Source: Erythrobacter donghaensis (GTDB lineage Bacteria; Pseudomonadota; Alphaproteobacteria; Sphingomonadales; Sphingomonadaceae). Taken from it: a stretch of DNA of 64,000 nucleotides. Under the pieces are notes generated by a model. It had not been told where the DNA came from, ran no database searches, and was given only the letters and a program-made list of their open reading frames with translations. The DNA lies in NCBI RefSeq assembly GCF_002155425.1, contig NZ_MUYG01000007.1, forward strand, positions 186,001 to 250,000, written 5' to 3'. Positions 36,750-44,436 of the stretch are shown in pieces. Within the stretch, counting starts at the first letter, position 1. Every line of letters starts with the position of its first letter. Position numbers and translations under genes: made by a program.

Positions 36750-36824
36750 GCTGCTGTAGCTCAGTGGTAGAGCGCACCCTTGGTAAGGGTGAGGTCGGGA
36801 GTTCAATCCTCCCCAGCAGCACCA
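36750..36824 (+). tRNA. tRNA-Thr (anticodon GGT)
   Basis: A complete cloverleaf. The acceptor stem is GCTGCTG (36750-36756) with CAGCAGC (36814-36820), the D stem GCTC/GAGC, the anticodon stem CACCC/GGGTG with loop TTGGTAA (anticodon GGT at 36782-36784), and the T stem GGGAG/CTCCC with loop TTCAATC. Discriminator A is followed by an encoded CCA (36822-36824). It decodes ACC and ACU threonine codons. Confidence 0.97.
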
Positions 36825-37265
36825 GCACCCTCGCTGCGCTGACGCGCCGGAAGCCTTCCACCATATCCGCAATTCCGGGCCGAGCCGCCCCGTGCGTGCG
36901 CGATCGCGTGCAGCGCGCCCAATCCACGTGCCTGATCCATGTGTGGCAATTTGACGACACGGCGACGAATTGTTGCCTGCGCCGTTGCTTTCCTGACATC
37001 CGACGTTGACGCATCACCCTTGGCGGGTAACTTTGTTACTTGCCAGCAAAGCGCAAGAGGGTCGCGCTAGGCTGATTGCCAAGATCGAGGCCATGCGGCT
37101 GCGGCACCCAGCCCACCGAAATGGCCCGAGGATTTCGCAGGAGAGAATTCGCAGCGCGCGCTGCCCGTTGCGGCATCGTGTTCGTGCGCAGTTTTGCGCC
37201 CGTTGGGCGGCCCGTAGGGGCCGTGCGGCCGGGCCCGTGCCATTATGACCGATCAGGGGAAGACA
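36825..37265. other. Intergenic region upstream of the TonB-dependent receptor
   Basis: A 441-base stretch between tRNA-Thr and the receptor gene with no credible gene on either strand. It contains a palindrome at 37021-37045 (separate entry). I looked for a cobalamin-riboswitch-like B12 box and saw none. The promoter and any leader of the receptor gene should lie here; GGGGAAGACA just before ATG 37266 is its ribosome-binding site. Confidence 0.5.
37021..37045. promoter_or_regulatory. 25-bp imperfect palindrome, operator candidate
   Basis: TGGC-N2-GTAAC-ttt-GTTAC-N2-GCCA is symmetric at 18 of 22 paired positions, about 220 bases upstream of the receptor start. It is a plausible binding site for a dimeric regulator of the receptor gene; no specific family is implied. 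Confidence 0.3.
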
Positions 37266-40025
37266 ATGCAAAAGAATGACCAGGTTCTCCACTCCGGCTC
37301 GCCGATCGCGCTTGCGGTCGCCTTGCTCGCAGCCGGCCTCTCCAGCGCGCCCGCCATGGCTGCCGACGCCGCCGCTGACAGCGATGCGCCGGCCGACATC
37401 GTCCTGACCGGGGCCGCCGCGGCCGCACTGGTGCAGGACGACGCCATGGCCGAGGACGAGCCCGATACCGTCATGATCGTCACCGGCACCCGCCGCACCA
37501 ACCGCACCGTGTCGGAAAGCCCGGTGCCGATCGATGTGATCACCGGCGAACAGCTCAGCCAGTCTGGCCTCACCGAAACCGCGCGCCTGCTGCGCGATCT
37601 GGTGCCCTCGCTGAACTTCCCGCAGCCCTCGATCACCGACGGCACCGATGCGATCCGCCCGGCGACCTTGCGCGGCCTCGGCCCCGACCAGACGCTGGTG
37701 CTGGTCAATGGCAAGCGCCGCCATGCCGCCGCGCTGCTCAACATCAACGGCTCGGTCGGGCGCGGCAGCACTGCGGTCGATATCAACCAGATCCCCGGCT
37801 CCTCGATCGGGCGGGTCGAAGTGCTGCGCGATGGCGCGGCGGCGCAATATGGCTCGGACGCAATCGCCGGGGTGATCAACTTCCAGCTGAACGATTCGCG
37901 CGAAGGCGGACGCTTCTTCGTCAATTACGGCGGGTTCAACACACGCATTGCCGGGGTGCCCGAAGTCTCTGGCGTGAACGGCACCGCCGGGCAGGTGCCG
38001 ACGCTGACCGCGGATGGCGTGCTGCAGCTCAACACCACCGGGCGCGATATCAAGGCCACCGATGGCGAGGTGCTGACCGTGTCGGGCAATATCGGCCTGC
38101 CGCTCGGGCCGGAGGGCTTCCTCAACATCACCGCCGAATATCGCGACCGCAATGACACCAACCGCACCGGGTTCGATCCGCGGCGCAACTATGCGCAGAG
38201 CGGCCCGCTCGACCCGCGCGAGCTGACGCTCGACCGGCGCTATCACCGCTACGGCGATCCCAAGACCGAGGATCTCAACATCGTCGTCAACATGGGCATC
38301 CCGCTCGACGACAGCGTCGAATTCTACGCCTTCGGCACCTATGGCGAGCGCAAGGCCGAATCCGCCGGCTTCTATCGCCGCGCTGCCGATAGCCGCAACG
38401 TGGTGGCGATCTATCCCGACGGCTTCCTGCCGCTGATCAACACCGACACCACTGATTTCGCTATCGTCGGCGGGCTTGAGGGCGATTTCGACGGCTGGCT
38501 GTGGGACCTGTCGATGTCCTATGGCGAGAACACCACCGATTTCCGCATCACCAACACGCTCAACGCCTCGCTTGGCGCGGCCAGCCAGACCGAGTTCGAC
38601 GCGGGCTCGCTCGCCTACAGCCAGCTGATGGCGAACCTCGGGGTGAGCCGCGAGCTGGAGATCTCGGGCATCGAGCAGATGACGCTGTCCTTCGGCGCGG
38701 AATGGCGGCGTGAGGAATTCCAGCTCGGCGCGGGCGAGGTCAATTCCTACATCGCCGGGCCGGTGCTGGTGGGCACCAACAACCCCTTCATCACCGGCGC
38801 GGGGGCGACCGCCTTTGCCGCGCCGGGCAGTCAGGTGTTCCCGGGCTTCCAGCCGGTGATCGGCGGGGTCGATGTCACCAACCCCAACAGCCGCGAGAAC
38901 GTGTCGCTCTATGCCGAGCTCGACACAGACATCACCGACCGGCTCAACATCCAGATCGCCGGCCGTTTCGAAGACTATACCGACTTCGGCTCGACCCTCA
39001 ACGGCAAGGCCGCCGCGCGGTTCGAGCTGATCGACGGCTTCGCCCTGCGCGGCGCGGTGTCGACCGGCTTCCGCGCGCCGTCGCTCCAGCAGCAGTTCTT
39101 TGCCGCGGCGGCGACCAACAATATCGGCGGGGTGCTGGTCGATGCGGTGACGCTGCCGGTGAGCAACCCGGTCGCCATCGCGCTGGGGGCGACCCCGCTG
39201 GAGGCCGAGAAGTCGTTCTCGTGGTCGGCAGGCGCGGTGTTCGACAAGGTCGACGGGTTCAACCTCACCTTCGATTACTACCAGATCGACATCGATGATC
39301 GCATCGTGCTGACCGACAACCTGACGGCCACCCGCAATGCCGCAGGCGCGCCGAGCGGGAGCAACCCGGGTCTGGGGATCGCGCAGATCCTCAACAATGC
39401 GGGCTTCACCAGCATCTCGGCGGCGCGGTTCTTCTTCAACGGGATCGACACCCGCACGCGCGGCTTCGACGTGATCGGCACCTATCGCACCAGCATCGGC
39501 GACTCGGCGACCCTGTCGCTGACGGCGGGCTACAACTGGAACGATATCGACATCACCGGCCGCCGCACCACGCCGGGCAGCCTCGCACAGGTGCCGGGGA
39601 TCGACCTGTTCGGGCGGCTCGAATCCGAGCGGATCGAGCGCGGCCAGCCCAAGGACCGCATCAATCTGGGCGCCGATCTCGAATGGAACTGGCTGAGCGC
39701 CACGGTGCGCGCCAACCGCTTCGGCGAGGTGTTCTCGGCCGGGGCGAGCCCGATCAACGATCTGCTGCTCGAACCGCGCTGGATCACCGACCTCGAAATC
39801 CGCCTGCGGCCCGAAGGCTTTGCCGAAGGGATCGAGCTGGCGGTGGGCGCGAACAACCTGTTCGACCAATATCCCACCACCAACCCGACCGGGCGCGGCA
39901 CCGATCCGGTGACGGGCAACCCGGGCAACCTGTCGGTCAACAACTACTTCCTGCCGTTCTCGTCCTTCTCGCCTTTCGGCTTCAACGGACGGTTCCTCTA
40001 TGGACGGCTGAGCTTCTCGTTCTAA
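37266..40025 (+). CDS. TonB-dependent outer-membrane receptor
   Basis: A 919-residue TonB-dependent transporter. A signal peptide is followed by a variable N-terminal stretch of about 40 residues, then a TonB-box-like DTVMIVTGTRR. The plug domain (about 70-190) has VPIDVITGEQLSQSGLTETA, GLGPDQTLVLVNGKRRH and RVEVLRDGAAAQYGSDAIAG. The beta-barrel follows and ends in a C-terminal strand with terminal Phe (LYGRLSFSF), the outer-membrane insertion signal. The ligand is unknown; no siderophore or vitamin gene is adjacent. The start at 37266 (MQKNDQVL) gives a normal signal peptide and has a GGGGAAG ribosome-binding site. Confidence 0.92.
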   Translation: MQKNDQVLHSGSPIALAVALLAAGLSSAPAMAADAAADSDAPADIVLTGAAAAALVQDDAMAEDEPDTVMIVTGTRRTNRTVSESPVPIDVITGEQLSQSGLTETARLLRDLVPSLNFPQPSITDGTDAIRPATLRGLGPDQTLVLVNGKRRHAAALLNINGSVGRGSTAVDINQIPGSSIGRVEVLRDGAAAQYGSDAIAGVINFQLNDSREGGRFFVNYGGFNTRIAGVPEVSGVNGTAGQVPTLTADGVLQLNTTGRDIKATDGEVLTVSGNIGLPLGPEGFLNITAEYRDRNDTNRTGFDPRRNYAQSGPLDPRELTLDRRYHRYGDPKTEDLNIVVNMGIPLDDSVEFYAFGTYGERKAESAGFYRRAADSRNVVAIYPDGFLPLINTDTTDFAIVGGLEGDFDGWLWDLSMSYGENTTDFRITNTLNASLGAASQTEFDAGSLAYSQLMANLGVSRELEISGIEQMTLSFGAEWRREEFQLGAGEVNSYIAGPVLVGTNNPFITGAGATAFAAPGSQVFPGFQPVIGGVDVTNPNSRENVSLYAELDTDITDRLNIQIAGRFEDYTDFGSTLNGKAAARFELIDGFALRGAVSTGFRAPSLQQQFFAAAATNNIGGVLVDAVTLPVSNPVAIALGATPLEAEKSFSWSAGAVFDKVDGFNLTFDYYQIDIDDRIVLTDNLTATRNAAGAPSGSNPGLGIAQILNNAGFTSISAARFFFNGIDTRTRGFDVIGTYRTSIGDSATLSLTAGYNWNDIDITGRRTTPGSLAQVPGIDLFGRLESERIERGQPKDRINLGADLEWNWLSATVRANRFGEVFSAGASPINDLLLEPRWITDLEIRLRPEGFAEGIELAVGANNLFDQYPTTNPTGRGTDPVTGNPGNLSVNNYFLPFSSFSPFGFNGRFLYGRLSFSF

Positions 40026-40157
40026 GGACAGCATAGGGCGCGGCGCGCGGCGGCTTTAAACGTCGCGCGCCGCCCCCACCCCCAAAAGTGCCAATCCGCC
40101 CCGTCCCGCCACTCGGCTATCCCCTCTCATCACAAGCACATGCCGGGGAGAGGCGCT

Positions 40158-40922
40158 ATGGATCTGGGATTGAAGGGCAAGAAGGTCATCATGAACGGCG
40201 GGGCGCATGGCCTCGGGCTGCAATCTCTCAAGCTGTTCGCGGCCGAGGGCGCTGACATCGCCTTTTTCTCCCGCAAGGAAGACAAGATCGAAGCCGCCAA
40301 GGCCGCAATCGACGCCGCCGGGCCGGGCAAGGTCTTCGCCGAAGTCTTCGACATGGCCACCGGCACCGACGCCTATCAGGCGTGGCTGGAGAAGGCCGCC
40401 CAGGAACTCGGCGGGTGCGATATCTTCGTCCACACCGCTTCTGCCTCGGGCACAGGCGGGGCGGGCGACTGGCAGGCCTGCCTCGACATGGACCTGAAGG
40501 GCGCGGCCTTCGCGGTCGAGACGCTGACGCCTCACCTTGAGGCTTCGGACACCGGGTCGATCGTGATGCTGTCGAGCACCGCCGCGCTCGAGACCTTCAT
40601 CGCCCCCAACCCCTTCAACGCGATCAAGGCCGCGCTGATCACCTATGCCTCGCAGCTGTCGCAGGCGCTCGCGCCCAAGGGCATCCGCGTGAACACCGTC
40701 AGCCCCGGCGCGGTCTATTACAAGGGCGGCAATTGGGAGGTGATCGAGGAGCACATGAAGCCGCTGTTCGACGCGACCCTCGCCAAGATGCCGATGGGCC
40801 GCTTCGGCGAGCCGGTGGAGGTCGCCAAGGCGATCGTCTTCGTGGCGAGCCCCGCGGTGCCTTACATGACCGGCGCGAACATCGTGGTGGACGGCGGCTT
40901 CACCCAGCGCGTGCAGTTTTAA
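40158..40922 (+). CDS. SDR family oxidoreductase with Phe at the catalytic Tyr position
   Basis: A 254-residue classical short-chain dehydrogenase. The cofactor motif is altered (NGGAHGLGL near residue 14, where TGxxxGxG is usual), and the Ser is in VMLSSTAALE. At the catalytic YxxxK position the sequence is FNAIK (in PNPFNAIKAALITY), so the Tyr is Phe and the Lys is kept. GIRVNTVSPGAVYYKGG and the C-terminal ANIVVDGGFTQRVQF are typical. Either the enzyme uses another acid, or it has become non-catalytic or binds its substrate for the neighbouring ThDP enzyme. It precedes the E1 genes on the same strand by 98 bases, a gap occupied by a palindromic repeat. Start 40158 is preceded by GGGGAGAGG. 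Confidence 0.82.
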   Translation: MDLGLKGKKVIMNGGAHGLGLQSLKLFAAEGADIAFFSRKEDKIEAAKAAIDAAGPGKVFAEVFDMATGTDAYQAWLEKAAQELGGCDIFVHTASASGTGGAGDWQACLDMDLKGAAFAVETLTPHLEASDTGSIVMLSSTAALETFIAPNPFNAIKAALITYASQLSQALAPKGIRVNTVSPGAVYYKGGNWEVIEEHMKPLFDATLAKMPMGRFGEPVEVAKAIVFVASPAVPYMTGANIVVDGGFTQRVQF

Positions 40923-40932
40923 GAGCAAACCT

Positions 40933-40998
40933 CCGTTCGCCTCGAGCGTAGTCGAGAGGCTTGGCGCGAGGTGTCTCGACTTCGCTCGACACGAACGG
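40933..40998. repeat. REPIN-like inverted repeat (CCGTTCG family, copy 1)
   Basis: The 28 bases at 40933-40960 pair with 40971-40998 with five mismatches; both ends are CCGTTCG/CGAACGG. Each arm contains a TCGA-based hairpin (CTCGA...TCGAG). It lies inside the SDR-E1 operon, ending 22 bases before the E1 alpha start. The same outer CCGTTCG/CGAACGG arms occur at 56715-56809. Confidence 0.7.
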
Positions 40999-41020
40999 AA
41001 CCTTGAGAGGTAAGAATCAA

Positions 41021-42001
41021 ATGTCCCAGATCGCCAAAGAAATTGGGCGCGACACACTGCTCGACATCTATACCCGCACGATGAAGGTGAACCGCACCGA
41101 CGAGAAGTTCCGCGAGCTGCTGATGGGCGGCAAGGTCGCGGTGATGTATTACTGCGTGCGCGGGCAGGAGCTGGTCTCGGCGGCGGCGATGGCGGCGCTT
41201 GAGAAGGACGATTACGTCGTCTGCACCTATCGCGGGCAGGGCGAGCAGACCGCCAAGGGCATCCCGATGGAGAAGTGGTGGGGCGAATGCCTCGGCAAGG
41301 CGACCGGCACCTGCAAGGGCAAGGGCGGCACCATGCACATCACCGATCCCGAAACGGGGATCATGGTGACGACCGGGGTGGTCGGTTCGGGCCTCCCCAT
41401 CGCCAACGGCCTCGCGATGGCGAGCCAGAACAACGGCGACGGGCGCGTGACGCTGGTGAGCTTCGGTGACGGGGCGGCCAATATCGGCGGCTTCCACGAG
41501 GCGATGAACATGGCCCAGCTCTACAAGTTGCCGGTCGTCTTCCTGTGCCAGAACAACCGCTACGGCGAGCACACGGCTTACGCCGACCACACCGACAGCC
41601 CCAATATCGCCACCCGCGCGGCGGGTTATGGGATGCCGGGGGTGACGGTCGACGGCAACGACGTCCACCAGATCTACCCTGCGGTGAAGGAAGCGGTCGA
41701 CCGCGCGCGGCGGGGCGAGGGGCCGACGCTGGTCGAGGCGATGTGCTACCGCATGATGGGCCACTTCTTCGGCAGCGACTTCAGCTACATGCCGCCCGAA
41801 CACATCGCCGAGATGAAGGCGGAAGACCCGCTGCCGAAACTGCGCAAGGTGATGCTGGAACACCAGTTCACCGAGGAAGAACTGGACGCCATCGTCGCCG
41901 ACATCGACGGGCAGATCAACGCGGCGGTCGAGCACGCGCTCGCCGCACCGCTGCCGGATGTGGGCGAAATCTACAAAGACGTGCTCGAGGAGACCGTCTG
42001 A
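41021..42001 (+). CDS. ThDP-dependent 2-oxoacid dehydrogenase-type E1 subunit alpha
   Basis: A 326-residue E1 alpha of the pyruvate/acetoin dehydrogenase superfamily. The ThDP motif GDGAANIGGFHEAMNMAQLY (GDG...N) is present, as are KGKGGTMHITDPETGI, the GHSAYADHTDSP-like segment here as GEHTAYADHTDSPNIATRA, and YRMMGHFFGSD. It is closest in feel to AcoA (acetoin:DCPIP oxidoreductase) and pyruvate E1 alpha. The stop codon overlaps the start of E1 beta by one base (TGATG), so the two are coupled. The substrate cannot be read from sequence. Start at 41021, after AGAGGTAAGAATCAA. Confidence 0.88.
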   Translation: MSQIAKEIGRDTLLDIYTRTMKVNRTDEKFRELLMGGKVAVMYYCVRGQELVSAAAMAALEKDDYVVCTYRGQGEQTAKGIPMEKWWGECLGKATGTCKGKGGTMHITDPETGIMVTTGVVGSGLPIANGLAMASQNNGDGRVTLVSFGDGAANIGGFHEAMNMAQLYKLPVVFLCQNNRYGEHTAYADHTDSPNIATRAAGYGMPGVTVDGNDVHQIYPAVKEAVDRARRGEGPTLVEAMCYRMMGHFFGSDFSYMPPEHIAEMKAEDPLPKLRKVMLEHQFTEEELDAIVADIDGQINAAVEHALAAPLPDVGEIYKDVLEETV

Positions 42002-42987
42002 TGGCCCAGATCACCATGACCCAGGCGCTCAACCTCGCAATCGACGAGGCGATGGCTGACGATCCGGGCGTGTTCTGCCTGGGCGAGGATGTTAGCGCCA
42101 AGCAGGGCGGCGGGGTGTTCAAGGTCACGCAAGGCCTGACCGAAAAATACGGCGAGCACCGTATCCGCGCGACGCCGATTTCGGAGACCGCCATCATCGG
42201 CGCGGCGGTGGGTGCGGCGCTCGCCGGGCAGCGCCCGATTGCCGAAATCATGCTGATGAACTTCGTCGGCGTGTGCATGGACCAGATCGTCAACCACGCC
42301 GCCAAGCTCCGCTTCATGAGCGGCGGGCAGACCCCCTGCCCGATCGTGATCCGCACCACCACTGGCGTTGGCGTCGGCTTCGGCGGACAGCACTCGGATA
42401 TGCTGGAGGCGTGGTTCGCGCACGTCGCGGGCATTCATGTCGTAACCCCCTCCAACCCCGCCGACGCGCGCGGGCTGATGCGGGCGAGCATCGACGCCAA
42501 TGACCCGGTGATCTTCATTGAGAACATCCTGTGCTACGGCCTCAAGGCGGAAGACCCCGGCCCGGGCTACCGCGTGCCGCTCGGCAAGGCGGCGATCGCG
42601 CGGGAGGGGAGCGACATCTCGATCATCACCTATGGCCGCACGGTCATGGACGCGCTGGCGGTGGCCGATGACCTCGCCAAGGAAGGCATCAGCGTCGAGG
42701 TCATCGACTTGCGCACCATCGCTCCCTACGATGAGGCAACCGTGCTGGCGTCGGTGCGTAAGACCGGCCGCGCGCTGACGCTGCATGAAGCCGTGCGCCC
42801 CTTCGGCACCGGGGCAGAGATTGCCGCGAACATTCAGGAAAAGTGCTGGGACAGCCTCAAGGGGCCGGTGCGGCGGATCGGCGGGACATTCTCCGCGGTG
42901 CCCTTCGCCTCACACCTCGAGCAGGCGTGGATCCCGCAAAAGTCGGACATCGTCGCCCAGATCAAGGCATCGGTAGGTAAGCACTAA
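42001..42987 (+). CDS. ThDP-dependent 2-oxoacid dehydrogenase-type E1 subunit beta
   Basis: A 328-residue E1 beta subunit (pyruvate/acetoin family). It shows NLAIDEAMADDPGVFCLGED, RIRATPISETAIIGAAVGAA, GQHSDMLEAWFAHVAGIHVV, VTPSNPADARGLM and VEVIDLRTIAPYDEATVLAS, all expected for beta subunits that build the second half of the ThDP pocket and the E2 contact. It pairs with the preceding alpha subunit. A free lipoyl protein gene starts immediately after the stop codon (42988), so the three are one transcript. Confidence 0.9.
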   Translation: MAQITMTQALNLAIDEAMADDPGVFCLGEDVSAKQGGGVFKVTQGLTEKYGEHRIRATPISETAIIGAAVGAALAGQRPIAEIMLMNFVGVCMDQIVNHAAKLRFMSGGQTPCPIVIRTTTGVGVGFGGQHSDMLEAWFAHVAGIHVVTPSNPADARGLMRASIDANDPVIFIENILCYGLKAEDPGPGYRVPLGKAAIAREGSDISIITYGRTVMDALAVADDLAKEGISVEVIDLRTIAPYDEATVLASVRKTGRALTLHEAVRPFGTGAEIAANIQEKCWDSLKGPVRRIGGTFSAVPFASHLEQAWIPQKSDIVAQIKASVGKH

Positions 42988-43221
42988 ATGGCATCGGAAA
43001 TCCGCATCCCCAAGCTCGGCATGAGCGCGGTCGAGATGACTCTCGTCGAATGGATGTTCGGCGACGGCGAGCGCGTCGAGAAGGGCGACATCATCTACAC
43101 CGTCGAAACCGACAAGAGCACCACCGAGATCGAGGCGCAGGCCAGCGGGATCATCCGCCCGACGGGTGAGGAAGGGGCGGTCTACAAGGTGGGCGACCTG
43201 ATCGGCACCATCGAAGAGTGA
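42988..43221 (+). CDS. Free-standing lipoyl-domain protein
   Basis: A 77-residue protein that is only one lipoyl domain, starting SEIRIPKLGMSAVEMTLVEW. The lipoylated Lys is Lys43 in YTVETDKSTTEIEA, in the hairpin turn of the standard fold. There is no peripheral-subunit-binding domain and no E2 catalytic domain (no HxxxD). A free carrier like this can relay an acyl or hydroxyethyl group between E1 and another enzyme, as GcvH does. It begins directly after E1 beta and its TGA overlaps the GTG start of the next gene. The partner acyltransferase and the dihydrolipoyl dehydrogenase are not encoded nearby. Confidence 0.9.
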   Translation: MASEIRIPKLGMSAVEMTLVEWMFGDGERVEKGDIIYTVETDKSTTEIEAQASGIIRPTGEEGAVYKVGDLIGTIEE

Positions 43222-43604
43222 GCACGCCGCGCGAACTCTTGGCGAAGGTCTATGCCTCCGCCGGCACCGGCGACTGGGATGCGGTCGAGGCACTGATCCA
43301 CCCCGATTTCGTGCTCTACGAGGCGAACTCGCTCCCCTTCGCGGGCGAATGGCGGGGCAAGGACGCGCTCCGGCGCTGCGCTGCCGCCATGTATGGCACC
43401 TGGAGCGAGGCCCACGTCGACATCCACGACATCACCGGCGGCGACACCCACGCCGTGGTCGTGCTCACCCTCACCATGCACCCCAAGGATAGCTCTGCCC
43501 CCTTCAGCCAGACCGTGTGCGAGGCGGGAACCTTCGAGGACGGCCTCCTGCGCACCCTGCGCATCCACTACTTCGACGCCGCCGAAATCGCCGCGCGGGC
43601 CTGA
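43218..43604 (+). CDS. NTF2-like (SnoaL/ketosteroid-isomerase fold) protein
   Basis: A 128-residue protein with the NTF2-like cone fold: LLAKVYASAGTGDWDAVEAL, then HPDFVLYEANSLPFAGEWRG and a beta-sheet region to the C terminus. Such domains bind hydrophobic small molecules and act as isomerases, dehydratases or hydratases. It starts with GTG at 43218, overlapping the lipoyl gene stop (GTGA), so it belongs to the same operon. It converges with the glutaredoxin-MauE gene, six bases between stops. The substrate is unknown; it may process the same metabolite as the SDR and E1. Confidence 0.75.
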   Translation: MSTPRELLAKVYASAGTGDWDAVEALIHPDFVLYEANSLPFAGEWRGKDALRRCAAAMYGTWSEAHVDIHDITGGDTHAVVVLTLTMHPKDSSAPFSQTVCEAGTFEDGLLRTLRIHYFDAAEIAARA

Positions 43605-43610
43605 GTGCTC

Positions 43611-44360
43611 TCACATCCCCGGCTTCGCGATCATCCACACCGCCATCGCGATCATCATCAGGTTCTCGGTCAGCGAGACGAAGCCGAGCGGCACGTTGCT
43701 GTCGCCGCCGACACAGGCACATTTGAGCTCGCGCCGGTCGATATAGACCGCCTTGAACACGCTCACCGCGCCGATCGTGCCGATGAACAGCGCCACCGGC
43801 ACCGACAGCCAATCGAGGACATGGGCGGTCATCAGCAGCCCCGCCAACCCTTCCGCATAAGGATAGATCACGCCGTAGGGCACCCAGCGCTTCGCCAGCA
43901 GGTCGTAGTTCAGGAACATCGTCGCAAAGCTCTCGACATCGCGCAGCTTGAGGTACGCGAGGCCGACCATCGAGAAGCTCACGAACCATTCGGCGGCGAG
44001 GATTGAGACCGGCTCGCCCGTGGCGACGAAACCCGCGCCGAGCGCCATCAGCGCCATCAGCGCGAACAGCACGATCACCGGGCGATAGGTGGTCGCCTTG
44101 GGGACGGCGACCTTGAGGCCGAAGTGGCGTCGCAGATCGTCATAGCCGCCGATGCGCCCCCCATCGATGAAGGTCTGCGGGGTGGTCGCGACCCCATGCT
44201 CGGCCTTGAACCGGTCGGTTTCCTCGCGGGTGGTCAGGAGATGATCCTCCACCGTATAGCCGCGCGAACGCAGCAGGTGCCGCGCCTTGAGGCCATAGGG
44301 GCAGGTGTGGCCGGGCATCACCATGCGGTAAAGAACGGCGGTTTTTGCGGGCGAGGACAT
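43611..44360 (-). CDS. Glutaredoxin-MauE/DoxX fusion membrane protein
   Basis: A 249-residue fusion. Residues 8-85 are a glutaredoxin-like thioredoxin fold with a monothiol-style active site CPYGLKARH and the glutathione-binding loop TTPQTFIDGGRIGGYDDL. Residues 95-245 are a MauE/DoxX-like four-helix membrane domain (PVIVLFALMALMALGAGFVA, GLAGLLMTAHVLDWLSVPVA, LFIGTIGAVSVFKAVYI), followed by a Cys pair in LKCACVGGDSN. This architecture is seen with metal or redox-stress genes. It is divergent from the MerR-family gene, with a 19-bp-spacer promoter between them (44397-44427), so it is likely switched by that regulator. Its role may be thiol reduction for metal handling. Confidence 0.82.
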   Translation of the reverse strand: MSSPAKTAVLYRMVMPGHTCPYGLKARHLLRSRGYTVEDHLLTTREETDRFKAEHGVATTPQTFIDGGRIGGYDDLRRHFGLKVAVPKATTYRPVIVLFALMALMALGAGFVATGEPVSILAAEWFVSFSMVGLAYLKLRDVESFATMFLNYDLLAKRWVPYGVIYPYAEGLAGLLMTAHVLDWLSVPVALFIGTIGAVSVFKAVYIDRRELKCACVGGDSNVPLGFVSLTENLMMIAMAVWMIAKPGM

Positions 44361-44396
44361 GGCGAGGTTTCCGTTGAATGCTTCAGGATTGCCCGT

Positions 44397-44427
44397 ATAT
44401 AAGTCCCGTAGTGTGGTACGGTTTCAA
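44397..44427 (-). promoter_or_regulatory. MerR-type promoter with 19-bp spacer
   Basis: Read on the minus strand: TTGAAA (-35, 44427-44422), then a 19-bp spacer, then TTATAT (-10, 44402-44397). The spacer holds the dyad CCGTA-N6-TACGG (44406-44421). Elongated spacers with a central dyad are the hallmark of promoters activated by MerR-family regulators. It points toward the glutaredoxin-MauE gene and lies ten bases before the divergent regulator start. Confidence 0.7.
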
Positions 44428-44436
44428 GAGGCAGTG

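Noticed and set aside
36825-37265. Cobalamin riboswitch before the TonB-dependent receptor
   Set aside because: No B12-box-like conserved core or matching secondary structure could be found by eye.
37014-40034. 1006-codon open frame antisense to the TonB-dependent receptor
   Set aside because: Same reason: composition typical of an antisense frame in high-GC DNA, no conserved motifs, and full overlap with a well-supported receptor gene.
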